64,000 nucleotides of DNA from Desulfomonile tiedjei DSM 6799 (lineage in GTDB: Bacteria; Desulfobacterota; Desulfomonilia; Desulfomonilales; Desulfomonilaceae), in the NCBI RefSeq assembly GCF_000266945.1, contig NC_018025.1, positions 3,538,001 through 3,602,000 on the forward strand, in the 5' to 3' direction. The position numbers and the translations under genes are program-made. Of the stretch, positions 9,175 through 19,327 are shown piece after piece. Every line of letters begins with the position of its first letter. Position 1 is the stretch's first letter. The notes beneath the pieces are model-generated. The model ran no database searches. It had not been told where the DNA came from and worked only from the letters and a program-made list of their open reading frames with translations.

Positions 9175-11391
9175 GTGAGCCTTCGCGATAGAGTCATCCA
9201 TTACGGCCCAAAAGCTATGACGTTACCGCTGCGTGTTCTCGCCCGGAAAGTGTGGAGAAAGGCTCTCACCGTCTTTTCGGCTGCATGGCAGCGCAGGCGC
9301 GATTTGAACCACCCTCCATATTCTACAGCGGCAAGTCTTAGCACACGCCCCATAGTGCCGCTCGCTTCCCTGGACCTCACCCATGCTGCTTTGCAGGATT
9401 TACCTGAAATAGCGGTCTTCTATATGGAGCACCGTTTTGACCTCCTGGGATCGGGTTGGGTTCGTTGGGGCTACGCTGAACCCTCACCCGGTCTGGAAGG
9501 CCATACTTACGACATGCGTGTAATGGGGGACCCCATATCTACTCTGCGCCCGGCCCACCGCAAGGAGGCCGAACGACTCAAGGCGCTTATTGACGACCCG
9601 AATTATCAACCTATCGACTGGCAAAAGGATGTAAAGTCCGGCTTCCGTTTCGACGAATCACAGTGGTATCGCGATCAGCCCATAGGTACGCATCCAGGCG
9701 CTGACATCAAGATGCCCTGGGAGTTGGGCCGTCTGCAGCATTTGCCCCAGATGGCTCTGACTGCAGCTCTCCTTCGCGAAATGAATCCGGAAATGACCCA
9801 TGCGCTTGCACGGGAGTTTCGCTGCCAGGTCCTGGATTTCCTGGCTATGAATCCCCCATGCAACGGGAGCCAGTGGACATGTACCATGGACGTAGGGATC
9901 AGAGCAGCCAATCTTGTCCTAGCCTATGACATTTTCAATCAGTTGGAATGCGCAGATGAAATTGATGATGTTTTCCGCGCGGAGCTGGCTCAGGCTTTGC
10001 GCAGGCACGGACAACACATTGTGGCGAATCTCGAATGGACCGAAACCCTCACGTCCAATCATTATCTTGCTAATCTCTGCGGGATGCTGTTTGTCGCTGC
10101 GACTCTCGAATCCACGCCCGAAACTGACGCTTGGCTCGCTTTTGCAGCTCAGCAACTGGACAGGGAGTTCTTTCGACAGTTTTGCCCGGACGGAGTTAAT
10201 TTCGAAGCGTCCACGAACTACCATCGACTCAGCCTTGAAATGATAGTCTTTTCCACAGCGCTGCTGCTTGGGTTGCCTCAGGAACGCCTGCTCGGCCTGA
10301 TTTCTCCGGACAGTCGTTATCTCCCCAAAGAGCCGCATCTGGCGACAGACTGGCCCGAGAGAGCCGGTGCTGCTGCTCGGGCGAATGACCCCGCTCTTTT
10401 GCTGGGAGAAGGTTTTCTCGAGCGACTGACTCGGGCCGCTTGCTTCATCGTAGATATCACTAAACATAGCGGTGAAATCCCTCAGATCGGCGATAACGAT
10501 TCGGGCCGCTTTTTCAGGCTTACACCGCTTGGAGAATGGATGACCCCAGAGGAGGCCGAGACTCGCTACCTCAATCTGGCAGGGTATACGACTCTCATCT
10601 CGACGTACAGGAGGGCGGGGGAACGCTATTTCGACGACAATATACTGAGGCATCATGCTGTAATAGGTGCAGCAGCCGGTATCATAGACCACCCTTCCCT
10701 TTCTTCTGGTAGTTCGCTGGAAAAAAGCATCTGTGCTGCGCTGGCACGCGGGCGACATTTCGCCTGTGAAGTATCTCCACTATGGCCCACGGTGCGGCCG
10801 AGTTTGTATGTTCCCGAGCACAAGACAACCCGAATAATCTACGAAGACACAGATACTTCCATGCCGTCTCTGACGGAAGAAGGCAGTTGGACACACTATC
10901 CGGATGCAGGCATCCACATCTACCGTTCCGGAAGGGTGCACCTGACGGTCAGCGCCGGGCCCAACGGACAGAACGGGAATGGCGGACATGCGCACAATGA
11001 CAAATTATCCTTTGAATTACAGATAGATGGTGTGGACCTTGTGCAAGATCCCGGGACGTACCTCTATACGGCTGCAGTAGACCAGCGCAATCTTTACCGC
11101 TCGACCGCCGCACACAATGCTCCTTGCCTCGCGGGACACGAGCAAAACCGGTGGGAGCCGGGGATCATGGGCCTGTTCTGGATGCACGAAGACAGTTCGG
11201 CATGGGTCTCCCACGTATCGGGTGGGACCATCACCCTTGACCTTCGCTTGTCACAAGGATATATTTTTCGCCGGCTTGCAGTGGAAGATCGACGAGTCAT
11301 CATAGAGGATTTCTCTGATTGGCCTGACCTGCAAGCACGTCACTGCCTACCTTTTTCGAACGGCTACGGCAGAATACTGCGAAGTAAATGA
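9175..11391 (+). CDS. Heparinase II/III family protein
   Basis: A ~738-residue protein. The N-terminal half is an alpha-helical toroid region (rich in Trp/His motifs such as NHYLANLCG and FEASTNYHRLS); the C-terminal half carries the heparinase II/III beta-domain signature GGHAHNDKLSFEL with DPGTYLYT about 16 residues later. The longest frame opens at a GTG (9124), but I prefer the GTG at 9175 because GGAG lies about eight bases upstream and the protein then begins near the IHYGPKAM motif common in this family. Family members are polysaccharide lyases, and those next to a bi-domain dehydrogenase are common in exopolysaccharide loci; the gene 260 bases downstream is exactly such a partner. No signal peptide is evident, so an intracellular or biosynthetic role is as likely as secretion. 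Confidence 0.82.
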   Translation: MSLRDRVIHYGPKAMTLPLRVLARKVWRKALTVFSAAWQRRRDLNHPPYSTAASLSTRPIVPLASLDLTHAALQDLPEIAVFYMEHRFDLLGSGWVRWGYAEPSPGLEGHTYDMRVMGDPISTLRPAHRKEAERLKALIDDPNYQPIDWQKDVKSGFRFDESQWYRDQPIGTHPGADIKMPWELGRLQHLPQMALTAALLREMNPEMTHALAREFRCQVLDFLAMNPPCNGSQWTCTMDVGIRAANLVLAYDIFNQLECADEIDDVFRAELAQALRRHGQHIVANLEWTETLTSNHYLANLCGMLFVAATLESTPETDAWLAFAAQQLDREFFRQFCPDGVNFEASTNYHRLSLEMIVFSTALLLGLPQERLLGLISPDSRYLPKEPHLATDWPERAGAAARANDPALLLGEGFLERLTRAACFIVDITKHSGEIPQIGDNDSGRFFRLTPLGEWMTPEEAETRYLNLAGYTTLISTYRRAGERYFDDNILRHHAVIGAAAGIIDHPSLSSGSSLEKSICAALARGRHFACEVSPLWPTVRPSLYVPEHKTTRIIYEDTDTSMPSLTEEGSWTHYPDAGIHIYRSGRVHLTVSAGPNGQNGNGGHAHNDKLSFELQIDGVDLVQDPGTYLYTAAVDQRNLYRSTAAHNAPCLAGHEQNRWEPGIMGLFWMHEDSSAWVSHVSGGTITLDLRLSQGYIFRRLAVEDRRVIIEDFSDWPDLQARHCLPFSNGYGRILRSK

Positions 11392-11499
11392 TTGGGGAAT
11401 CCAAATCCCGATTCCGGCTGTCGCATTATCCTTCAACAAAGCTGCCGTGCACCCGGTTATCGACGCTGCATTCGAGCTTTGTTATCTCATGCCGATTTG

Positions 11500-11560
11500 C
11501 ATTCAAAATCCCCCCATTCCCCCCTTTAATAAAGGGGGGTTAGAGGAGATTTTCGTTTGA
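11500..11560. repeat. Family C C-rich/G-rich hairpin repeat
   Basis: An inverted pair CCCCCCTTTAATAAAGGGGGG-like hairpin preceded by ATTCAAAATC and followed by GAGGAGATTTT. Related hairpins occur at 8705-8742, 31708-31745, 44010-44100 and 46035-46130. The rest of the 11392-11648 gap holds nothing else I can recognise. Confidence 0.7.
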
Positions 11561-11648
11561 CTTTGAACACAAATTGGTGTCAGTCCGTATCTGGGCAGAG
11601 AATCGTTGAAATGTCGATTTTCGGGAAATAAACGACTTAGGATCGATC

Positions 11649-13793
11649 ATGCTACAGGTCTTGATAAAGAGCGGTAAGGCAGCACCATCCGAAGTCCCTG
11701 CTCCGGTGGTTAATCCTGGCTGCGTTCTCATCAAAGTAGTGAATTCATGTATTTCCGCGGGGACCGAGCTCACAGGCGTGCAGGACAGCGGCAAATCTAT
11801 AATCCGACAAGCCCTGGAACAGCCTCAGAAAGTTGCAAAGGCACTCAACATGATGCGCTCAGAGGGCATCACACGCACGCTGGCCAGAATAAAAGGACAT
11901 TTTGAGGCCGGCAGTCCCACGGGTTACTCCGCAGCGGGGTTCGTAATTGGAGCTGGAAAAGGTGTAACGGACCTGCGGCCCGGAGACCGGGTGACCGCGG
12001 CCGGTGCGGGATACGCGAATCATGCGGAATTCATCGATGTACCGCGTAATCTTGTGATGCGAATTCCCGATAGCCTGAATTTTCCCGAGGCATCTACCGT
12101 GACTCTTGGCGGTATCGCCATGCAGGGAGTCCGTCGAGCGGCTCCAGCACTTGGTGAACTCGTCGTCGTTTATGGTGTGGGCATTATCGGCATGCTTGCC
12201 CTGCGTATGCTGGTACTGTGCGGAGCACGTGTCATTGCAGTGGATCTCGATGAGAAGCGTCTGGAGTTGGCCCGAACCATGGGTGCAGAGCTTGTTCTCA
12301 ATCCGTCGAAAGACAATGTTCTGACTGCAGTCAAGAACTGTACGGATGGACGCCTGGCAGACATCGTTATCTTTTGTGCCTCCACCGGTAATTCGAAGAT
12401 ACTTACGCAAGCGTTTGCCCTGACTCGGCGCAAGGGTCGGCTTGTCATGGTGGGCGTATGGGGTAAGGAACTGGACCGTGACGACATTTACAAGAAGGAA
12501 ATCGATTTCCTCATCTCCACCTCCTATGGTCCCGGCCGTTATGACGCGGATTACGAAGAAAGCGGCCATGATTATCCCTACGATTACGTCCGCTGGACGG
12601 AGAACCGCAACATGACTGAATATTTGCGGCTCATGGCATCCGGGAGACTCGATGTAAAGCCGCTCATTCATGGTGTTTACGATATAGATCGTGCGTCAGA
12701 AGCCTATGACGCTCTGCAATCACCAACCAAGCCCATGATGGTGCTCCTGGATTACGGCAAAGATTTACCCGAACTGCCCTTTGAGCTTCCACGTAAGGTG
12801 TTTGTGCATGCACCGATGCATTCCCGATCGAAAGGCTCGCCTGTGCGGGTGGCCGTCGTTGGAGCTGGCAGCTATGCTCAGAGTATGCACCTGCCAAATC
12901 TCAAAGAACTGAATAAGCTGTTTACCTTGCGTGCCGTATGCAGCCGCACAGGATCCAATGCCAAGGCTGTGGCCGCCCAGTACATGGCCGATTATGCCAC
13001 TACCGATTACGACGAGGTGTTAGCGGATAAGGAGGTGGATCTCGTTATTTTGTGCACTCGCCATCACTTGCATGGACCGCAGGCTTTGGTAGCTCTTGCA
13101 GCAGGCAAACACGTTCTGGTGGAAAAGCCTCTCTGCCTCACGCAGACCCAATTGAACTCCCTGACGGATTTTTATGCCGATAGCGCTAGCGGCAAAGAAA
13201 AACCTATGTTGACTGTCGGCTTCAATCGGCGTTTCTCCAGGTATGCCGATGAGATCCGTCGATGCATCGCAAGCCGCAACACGCCTTTGTTCTTGCATTA
13301 TCGCATGAATGCCGGATATCTTCCTCCTGACCATTGGACTCACGGAATTGAAGGCGGAGGCCGTATTGTGGGAGAAGCCTGTCACATTATCGATCTTTTT
13401 CGCAGCTTGACTGGTTCTCCAGTACTGTCGGTATCTGCTGCTTCGCTCCATCCCGACGGGCACAATTTCAGCGGTGCAGACAATAAAATCATCTCGCTGG
13501 AGTACGAAGACGGGTCTGTGGGCAGCATAGAATATATGGCTGTGGGAGCAAAGCAGATTCCCAAGGAGTTCATGGAAATCCATTTCGACAGCAAAACAAT
13601 CGTTATGGAAAACTATCAGTCCATCAAGGGCTTCGGCGTGAGAGTCCGGAATCTAACGGATTCCATTCCCGACAAAGGGCAATTGCCCATGATGAAACGG
13701 ATCGGCTCATATCTCACAGGCACCGAGGATACCTGGCCTATTTCGTTGCTGGAACTCATCGAAACCACCTCCATTACTTTTGCCGTGAAATAG
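11649..13793 (+). CDS. Fused zinc-type dehydrogenase / Gfo-Idh-MocA oxidoreductase
   Basis: A 714-residue bi-domain protein. Residues ~1-375 form a medium-chain dehydrogenase with GAGTELTG at the substrate end and a Rossmann motif VYGVGIIG; residues ~395-714 form a Gfo/Idh/MocA oxidoreductase with VGAGSYAQSMHLPN and the family motif EKPL. Both modules should bind NAD(P), implying two linked redox steps on a sugar or sugar nucleotide. The classical GHE zinc ligand motif is not evident, so the first module may be zinc-independent. Bi-domain proteins of this type are repeatedly found beside heparinase II/III-like genes in surface-polysaccharide clusters, as here. The exact substrate is unknown. 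Confidence 0.85.
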   Translation: MLQVLIKSGKAAPSEVPAPVVNPGCVLIKVVNSCISAGTELTGVQDSGKSIIRQALEQPQKVAKALNMMRSEGITRTLARIKGHFEAGSPTGYSAAGFVIGAGKGVTDLRPGDRVTAAGAGYANHAEFIDVPRNLVMRIPDSLNFPEASTVTLGGIAMQGVRRAAPALGELVVVYGVGIIGMLALRMLVLCGARVIAVDLDEKRLELARTMGAELVLNPSKDNVLTAVKNCTDGRLADIVIFCASTGNSKILTQAFALTRRKGRLVMVGVWGKELDRDDIYKKEIDFLISTSYGPGRYDADYEESGHDYPYDYVRWTENRNMTEYLRLMASGRLDVKPLIHGVYDIDRASEAYDALQSPTKPMMVLLDYGKDLPELPFELPRKVFVHAPMHSRSKGSPVRVAVVGAGSYAQSMHLPNLKELNKLFTLRAVCSRTGSNAKAVAAQYMADYATTDYDEVLADKEVDLVILCTRHHLHGPQALVALAAGKHVLVEKPLCLTQTQLNSLTDFYADSASGKEKPMLTVGFNRRFSRYADEIRRCIASRNTPLFLHYRMNAGYLPPDHWTHGIEGGGRIVGEACHIIDLFRSLTGSPVLSVSAASLHPDGHNFSGADNKIISLEYEDGSVGSIEYMAVGAKQIPKEFMEIHFDSKTIVMENYQSIKGFGVRVRNLTDSIPDKGQLPMMKRIGSYLTGTEDTWPISLLELIETTSITFAVK

Positions 13794-14078
13794 GAAGATT
13801 ATGCATACAGACTCGAATACCGGCAATCCGATCTTCTTTTGGTTCTTCGGCAGTCTCATAGGGAATATTGAGAGATCTCTCTTTGGCCGGTCCCGCCAAA
13901 TCTCCTTCGCTACGAACGGCACGCCCCTACTTCGCTTCGGAGACATGCCGGGACCGGATTTGCTCCCGCCGGTGGGGGGGATTACTTCTTTGAACGCACA
14001 TTCGTATCAGTCACATGCAAAATCGTTCATTTCATCAATGACTTATCGTTGGGTATTTTTACTTTTCTCGAAAAAACT

Positions 14079-14107
14079 TTGACTTGTCTCAGCGTATTAC
14101 GTACTAT
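14079..14107 (+). promoter_or_regulatory. Predicted sigma-70 type promoter for the haem-PAS kinase
   Basis: TTGACT at 14079-14084 and TACTAT at 14102-14107 with a 17-base spacer, about 85 bases upstream of the kinase start. The remainder of the 13794-14192 gap has no supportable gene. Confidence 0.5.
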
Positions 14108-14192
14108 CAAACACGGGGTGAAGACCCATTTTTTCGAACTGGACCGTCAGGATTATTAAGCTTCGGAGAAGATTTCGCGGAGGGATCGTCAC

Positions 14193-17100
14193 ATGGTCAG
14201 ATCGTTGAGCACGAAGGCATATCTGGCTTTGGCGCTCGGTCTCTTGTTTGTCGTCCTATCGGTTGTCGTGGTGATGCTGGTAAATTCCAGCATGAAACGA
14301 CTTGCGCTCAACGATGCCGAACATGCGGCCGGCATGCTCCTCGATCACAATCTTGCCATCCACTCTTATTTTTCCCAAGATCTTAAGCCCCGGCTTTTCC
14401 ATGATTTCAGTGCGCATTTTCCAGAAAATTACTTCGATCCGATCTGGATGTCTTCCACCTATGCCGTCAGAAAAGTTGACAAGTATTTTCATCAATTAAA
14501 TAAAAACCCCTATTATTATAAAGAATGCGCCATAAATGCCCGGTCTCCTGAAAATGAAGCCGATGATTACGAAAAAGCATTCCTTGCCGATCTCCAGAAC
14601 GATCCCACACTGATGACGAAAACAGCGATTCGGGTTTTTGACGACAAACCGTTCTTCACCCTCTTACGTCGCGGTGAAGTGATGGAGGAGTCTTGTCTTC
14701 GCTGTCATAGTTCCCCGGAAAAGGCGCCCGGAGACATGGTCGCACAATATGGTCCAGAGCGCAGTTTTCACAAGAAGATTGATGAAGTGGCTCAGGCGAT
14801 CTCCATACGAATTCCGCTTTCGGAGGCTTTTTCGAGTGCTGCAGCATTCTCTTCCAAGCTATCGGGATTATTACTATTGGCCATGGGAAGTGGCGTATTT
14901 TTCATGTGGTTAGGTCACAGAAAGCTCATCATAAACCCCTTGTCAGAGATTCAGGAACAGGCGGTACGGATAGCGTCCGAGCACGAACATCTGGGGGACA
15001 CTATTCCGGAGCCGAAAATCAGGGAACTGCGCGATCTTGTAGCAGCTTTCAACCAGATGTCCAAGGAGCTGCAAAAGACTTACCAGCAGCAAGAACAAAC
15101 TATTCAAGAGCGCATGGCGGAGCTGACGAGAACAAACTTACGGCTTACTCAAGAAATTATCGAGCGCAAAACTGCTCAAGAAGCACTAAGAAATAGTGAG
15201 GAACGCTTTCGGAAGATTTTTGAACAAGGTCCAACTGGTATTGCGATTCTCGATCTGGATTTCAGGTGGGTCTCGGTCAATGCAAAACTCTGTGAAATGG
15301 TACAATATACGGAAGAGCAACTTACTGAACTCACCCTTATTGACATTACCCATCCTGACGATACTGAGATTTTTTTCCGAGAGAACAAGAAATTATTATC
15401 AGGTGAAATTACATGCAACAAAATGGCAAAACGCTGCATAAGGAAAGATGGGAAAATTCTATGGATTAACCTGACTGAGTCAATTCTTCGTGACGACCAA
15501 GGAAAGCCGCTCTACTTCTTGATCATGCTGGAAGACATCTCACACCGCAAAATGGTGGAAGAAGCATTGATCGAAAGCGAAGAAAAGTATCGTCGCTTAC
15601 ATGAAACACTCATAGATGCTTTCGTTTGTGTTGACATGAAAGGCCGCATTCTGGAAACGAATCAAGCGTACCAGAACATGCTGGGCTACTCTGAGGAGGA
15701 ACTCTGCACACTCAATAATATAGACCTTACTCCTTCCAAATGGCACGCTTTCGAAGCGAATATAGTTCAAGAACAAATCCTGGTGAAGGGATATTCAGAT
15801 GTTTATGAAAAGGAGTATCGCAAGAAAGACGGCACCGTTTTTCCTATTGAGTTGCGGAGATTCCTGATTCGAGACGACCTGGGTCATCCTTTAGCCATGT
15901 GGGCTATTGTTCGCGATATCACCGAACGAAAATTGGCTGAGAAAGCATTACGCGAAAGCGAAGGACGCTATCGCTCTCTTTTTGAAAACATGCTCGAAGG
16001 TTTTGCCTATTGCCGAATGCTATTCGAGAATGAAAAGCCCCAAGATTTTGTATATCTCGACGTAAACGATGCATTCGAAAAATTGACCGGTTTGAAAGAT
16101 GTGATTGGGAAAAAAGTTAGCGAAGTCATTCCGGGAATCTGTGAATCTAATCCTGAATTGTTTGAAATTTATGGCAGAGTCTCTCTCACGGCTACTCCTG
16201 AGAAATTCGAAACATATGTGGATGCTCTGGGAATCTGGTTTTCCATTTCTGTATACAGTACAGAAAAAGGTACATTTGTCGCTGTCTTTGACAATATTAC
16301 CGAGCGAAAACAGGCGGAGGCTGCATTAAAGGAAAGCGAAGAGCATAATCGTTTCCTAGCGGAGGTCATCGAGTTTTCCTCGCAACCGTTTGCATCCGGG
16401 AACTCCGATGGTAGCCTGGTATTCTTCAACCGGGCCTATTACGATTTGATCGGATACAGTAGAGAGGAAGCGTGTCGCATCGACTGGATCGAAGACGTCA
16501 CTCCACCGGAGTACCGGGACATGGAGTATAGTAAGCTTGCACATCTTGCTGAAACAGGTGAGCCTGTTCGATACGAAAAGGAGTACATACGTAAGGACGG
16601 CAGCCGTATTCCGGTAGAATTACTGGCTCACGTCACAAAAGATTGTAATGCAAAGCGTCCCCAATTCTATGCTTTCATCACGGATCTCAGCGGACACAAA
16701 GCTGTCGAGAATGCACTTCGTACCAGTGAAGCACAATTGTCCAATGCACTGGCAATGGCTCAACTCGGGCACTGGGAATACGACTTCGCTACCGATTTGT
16801 TCACGTTCAATGACAATTTTTACCGGCTATTTCGCACCACAGCCGATCAAGTCGGTGGATATACAATGTCCTCAGCCGAATACGTACGTCGCTTTGTCCA
16901 TCCCGACGATTCACATGTGATTGCTGACGAAATACGAAAGTGCGCAGAAATCTGTGATTTCAGCCCGGACGATCTGGAGCATCGCACTATCTTCGCTAAC
17001 GGAGAAATCGGCTATATTGTCGTTCGATGCTTTGTGACCAGAGACAATAATGGCAGAGCTGTCAAAACATATGGCGTGAGTCAAGACGTAACAGAGCGAA

Positions 17101-18971
17101 AGAAAGCACAAGAGAGCATCGAGCGAGAGAAAAACAGGCTCAAGGTGATTCTCGATGTTTTCAATGACGGCGTGTACATCGTCAACGCTCAACGCACTAT
17201 TGAATACGTTAATCCGGTAATCGAATCCACTTTCGGTCTTGTTAACGGCAAAAAGTGTCACGAGTACATTCATCAATCTCCTAAACCGTGCCCATCTTGC
17301 TGGACTCCGGAAATTTTGGCGGGTCAATCAGCGAAGAGAGAACTTCACGTAGAAAGAATCGGAAAAACATTCGAAGTCTTTGAGACCCCTATCAAGAATG
17401 ACGACGGCTCTGTCTTGAAACTGGTGTTTTTCCACGATATAACAGACCGCAAGCGAGCGGAGGAAGATCGGGTCCGCCTGGTTACAGCAATTGAGCAGGC
17501 TGCGGAAACGGTTGTCATGACTGATACCAAAGGAACAATTCTCTATGTGAACCCTGCTTTTGAACGGACCACGGGATATTCAAGCCTCGAAGCAATAGGG
17601 AATAATCCTCGCATACTCAAAAGCGGTCAACATGACGCACCCTTCTATGAGAACTTGTGGAAAACGATTTCCAGTGGCGCCGTATGGAGCGGCCATTTCA
17701 TAACCAAGAAGAAAGACGGCACCTTATTCGAGGAAGAGGCGACTATTTCACCGGTAAAGGATGATTCCGGCAAGATTGTCAACTACGTCGCGGTTAAAAG
17801 AGACGTTACGACGGAAGTCTCACTGCAGAAACAGCTTCTGCAAGCTCAAAAAATGGAAGCTATTGGAACTCTGGCAGGAGGCATTGCACACGATTTCAAC
17901 AACCTGCTTCAGGTAATCTTGGGTTATTCTGAATTGTTACTGCAAGATAAGAGAGAACAGGAACCCGATTATTCGGATCTGAAGAAGATCTTCCAATCAG
18001 CCCAGAACGGCGCCGAATTGGTCCGGAGACTGCTCACGTTCAGCAGAAAAGTGGAGCCACAGTTCGCTGTCATGAATCTGAACAGACAGATCATGCAAAT
18101 TGATAGGCTTCTCCAAAGAACCATTCCCAAGATGATCTGCATCAATCTTCAGTTATCTAATGATATCAACGAAATCTATGCCGATGCGACACAAATGGAA
18201 CAGATTCTCATGAATCTAGCCGTTAATGCCCGAGATGCCATGCCGGACGGAGGAAAGCTCACCATTACCACAACCAACATCACACTCGATGATGAATACT
18301 GTAAGTCTTATACTTCAGCTGTTCCCGGAGATTATGTTTTACTGACAGTTGCGGATACCGGCCACGGAATGGATAAGAAAACCATCGAACACATGTTCGA
18401 ACCGTTTTATACTACGAAAGAGCTTGGACGCGGAACAGGCCTGGGACTTGCAATAGTGTACGGAATAGTGAGTCAACATGGCGGGCACATAACCTGTTAC
18501 AGCGAAGTGGGAAGAGGTACGGAGTTCAAAGTCTATCTTCCGGCAATACCTGCGGAAATCCAGCCTAGCACGGAATTGTCGGGAGAAATGCCCGCCTTTG
18601 GAACTGAGACCGTTTTGTTGGTGGATGATGAAGAATTCGTGCGTGAACTAGGAGATCGCATTCTGAGCAAGAATGGCTACAAAGTGCTCACGGCCGCCAA
18701 CGGAATGGAAGCCTTGAAGGCTTACTCTCAACACAAGGATGCCATAGCCATGATCATTCTCGATCTTGTCATGCCGACAATGGGAGGCAAAGATTGTCTC
18801 CACGAGCTGCGCAAGATCGATCCGCGAGTAAAGGTTCTGGTTGCGAGTGGTTATTCTGCTGATGCAACTGTACAGGAGGTTCTCGATCTCGGTGTAAAAG
18901 GATTCGTCTCCAAGCCGTTTCGGTTCAAGGATCTCTTGAGACAGGTGCGCAAGGCGTTAGACGAACCTTGA
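14193..18971 (+). CDS. Membrane hybrid histidine kinase: haem-type DUF3365 sensor, 7 PAS, HisKA, HATPase, REC
   Basis: A 1592-residue sensor. TM1 is at ~10-30; the extracytoplasmic region of ~185 residues matches the Tll0287/DUF3365 type and carries CLRCH (C168, C171, H172), a c-type haem attachment motif; TM2 is at ~222-243; a HAMP-like and coiled-coil linker runs to ~330. PAS domains begin near residues 338, 466, 592, 718, 848, 982 and 1094; the sixth contains a Cys cluster (CHEYIH..CPSC) that could bind metal or sense redox. H1233 is the phospho-acceptor and D1524 the receiver Asp. GGAGGG lies eight bases upstream of the ATG. The last ~500 residues are closely related to the kinase at 4128-8687. 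A periplasmic haem sensor suggests detection of redox state, oxygen or NO, which is inference. Confidence 0.92.
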   Translation: MVRSLSTKAYLALALGLLFVVLSVVVVMLVNSSMKRLALNDAEHAAGMLLDHNLAIHSYFSQDLKPRLFHDFSAHFPENYFDPIWMSSTYAVRKVDKYFHQLNKNPYYYKECAINARSPENEADDYEKAFLADLQNDPTLMTKTAIRVFDDKPFFTLLRRGEVMEESCLRCHSSPEKAPGDMVAQYGPERSFHKKIDEVAQAISIRIPLSEAFSSAAAFSSKLSGLLLLAMGSGVFFMWLGHRKLIINPLSEIQEQAVRIASEHEHLGDTIPEPKIRELRDLVAAFNQMSKELQKTYQQQEQTIQERMAELTRTNLRLTQEIIERKTAQEALRNSEERFRKIFEQGPTGIAILDLDFRWVSVNAKLCEMVQYTEEQLTELTLIDITHPDDTEIFFRENKKLLSGEITCNKMAKRCIRKDGKILWINLTESILRDDQGKPLYFLIMLEDISHRKMVEEALIESEEKYRRLHETLIDAFVCVDMKGRILETNQAYQNMLGYSEEELCTLNNIDLTPSKWHAFEANIVQEQILVKGYSDVYEKEYRKKDGTVFPIELRRFLIRDDLGHPLAMWAIVRDITERKLAEKALRESEGRYRSLFENMLEGFAYCRMLFENEKPQDFVYLDVNDAFEKLTGLKDVIGKKVSEVIPGICESNPELFEIYGRVSLTATPEKFETYVDALGIWFSISVYSTEKGTFVAVFDNITERKQAEAALKESEEHNRFLAEVIEFSSQPFASGNSDGSLVFFNRAYYDLIGYSREEACRIDWIEDVTPPEYRDMEYSKLAHLAETGEPVRYEKEYIRKDGSRIPVELLAHVTKDCNAKRPQFYAFITDLSGHKAVENALRTSEAQLSNALAMAQLGHWEYDFATDLFTFNDNFYRLFRTTADQVGGYTMSSAEYVRRFVHPDDSHVIADEIRKCAEICDFSPDDLEHRTIFANGEIGYIVVRCFVTRDNNGRAVKTYGVSQDVTERKKAQESIEREKNRLKVILDVFNDGVYIVNAQRTIEYVNPVIESTFGLVNGKKCHEYIHQSPKPCPSCWTPEILAGQSAKRELHVERIGKTFEVFETPIKNDDGSVLKLVFFHDITDRKRAEEDRVRLVTAIEQAAETVVMTDTKGTILYVNPAFERTTGYSSLEAIGNNPRILKSGQHDAPFYENLWKTISSGAVWSGHFITKKKDGTLFEEEATISPVKDDSGKIVNYVAVKRDVTTEVSLQKQLLQAQKMEAIGTLAGGIAHDFNNLLQVILGYSELLLQDKREQEPDYSDLKKIFQSAQNGAELVRRLLTFSRKVEPQFAVMNLNRQIMQIDRLLQRTIPKMICINLQLSNDINEIYADATQMEQILMNLAVNARDAMPDGGKLTITTTNITLDDEYCKSYTSAVPGDYVLLTVADTGHGMDKKTIEHMFEPFYTTKELGRGTGLGLAIVYGIVSQHGGHITCYSEVGRGTEFKVYLPAIPAEIQPSTELSGEMPAFGTETVLLVDDEEFVRELGDRILSKNGYKVLTAANGMEALKAYSQHKDAIAMIILDLVMPTMGGKDCLHELRKIDPRVKVLVASGYSADATVQEVLDLGVKGFVSKPFRFKDLLRQVRKALDEP

Positions 18972-19099
18972 CAAGATGATAAAAGAGCCGAGCCCTTTCT
19001 CCTACAAGAATTGCACCACAATGTCAGGACGCTGCGTATGTCGGCTGATTTAGCCGATGCTTTTCTAGCAAGTGTATAAAATAGCGTCCGATGCGAAAA

Positions 19100-19210
19100 G
19101 TACTGCTTGACAATTGGTGGGTGCCGTGCCTCCGTGCCGTCACGTTTTTCAAATACAAATCAACCAGTTCGGGGCGGCAGAGACACCGGCACCTACCGTC
19201 CTTCAAAAGA
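19100..19210. repeat. Dispersed repeat, variant of family A
   Basis: It contains TTGGTGGGTGCCGTGCC..GGC..CACG, then CAAATACAAATCAACCAGTTC and GGCAGAGACACCGGCACC. An inverted relative occupies 26915-27030. Apart from this, the 18972-19327 gap shows nothing I can assign. Confidence 0.65.
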
Positions 19211-19327
19211 ACGTTGTGATCAAAACGTCAGAAATTATGTCAACTACTACAATTCGGGCCTCGGCTAGCGGCACACCCTATAGAAAAAAAGGCGATAATG
19301 AAATTGGCACCTGTGAGCAGTCCGTAT

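Noticed and set aside
13801-14082. 93-codon open frame after the bi-domain oxidoreductase
   Set aside because: No homology signal, no ribosome binding site, and hairpin-rich sequence ahead of the kinase promoter.
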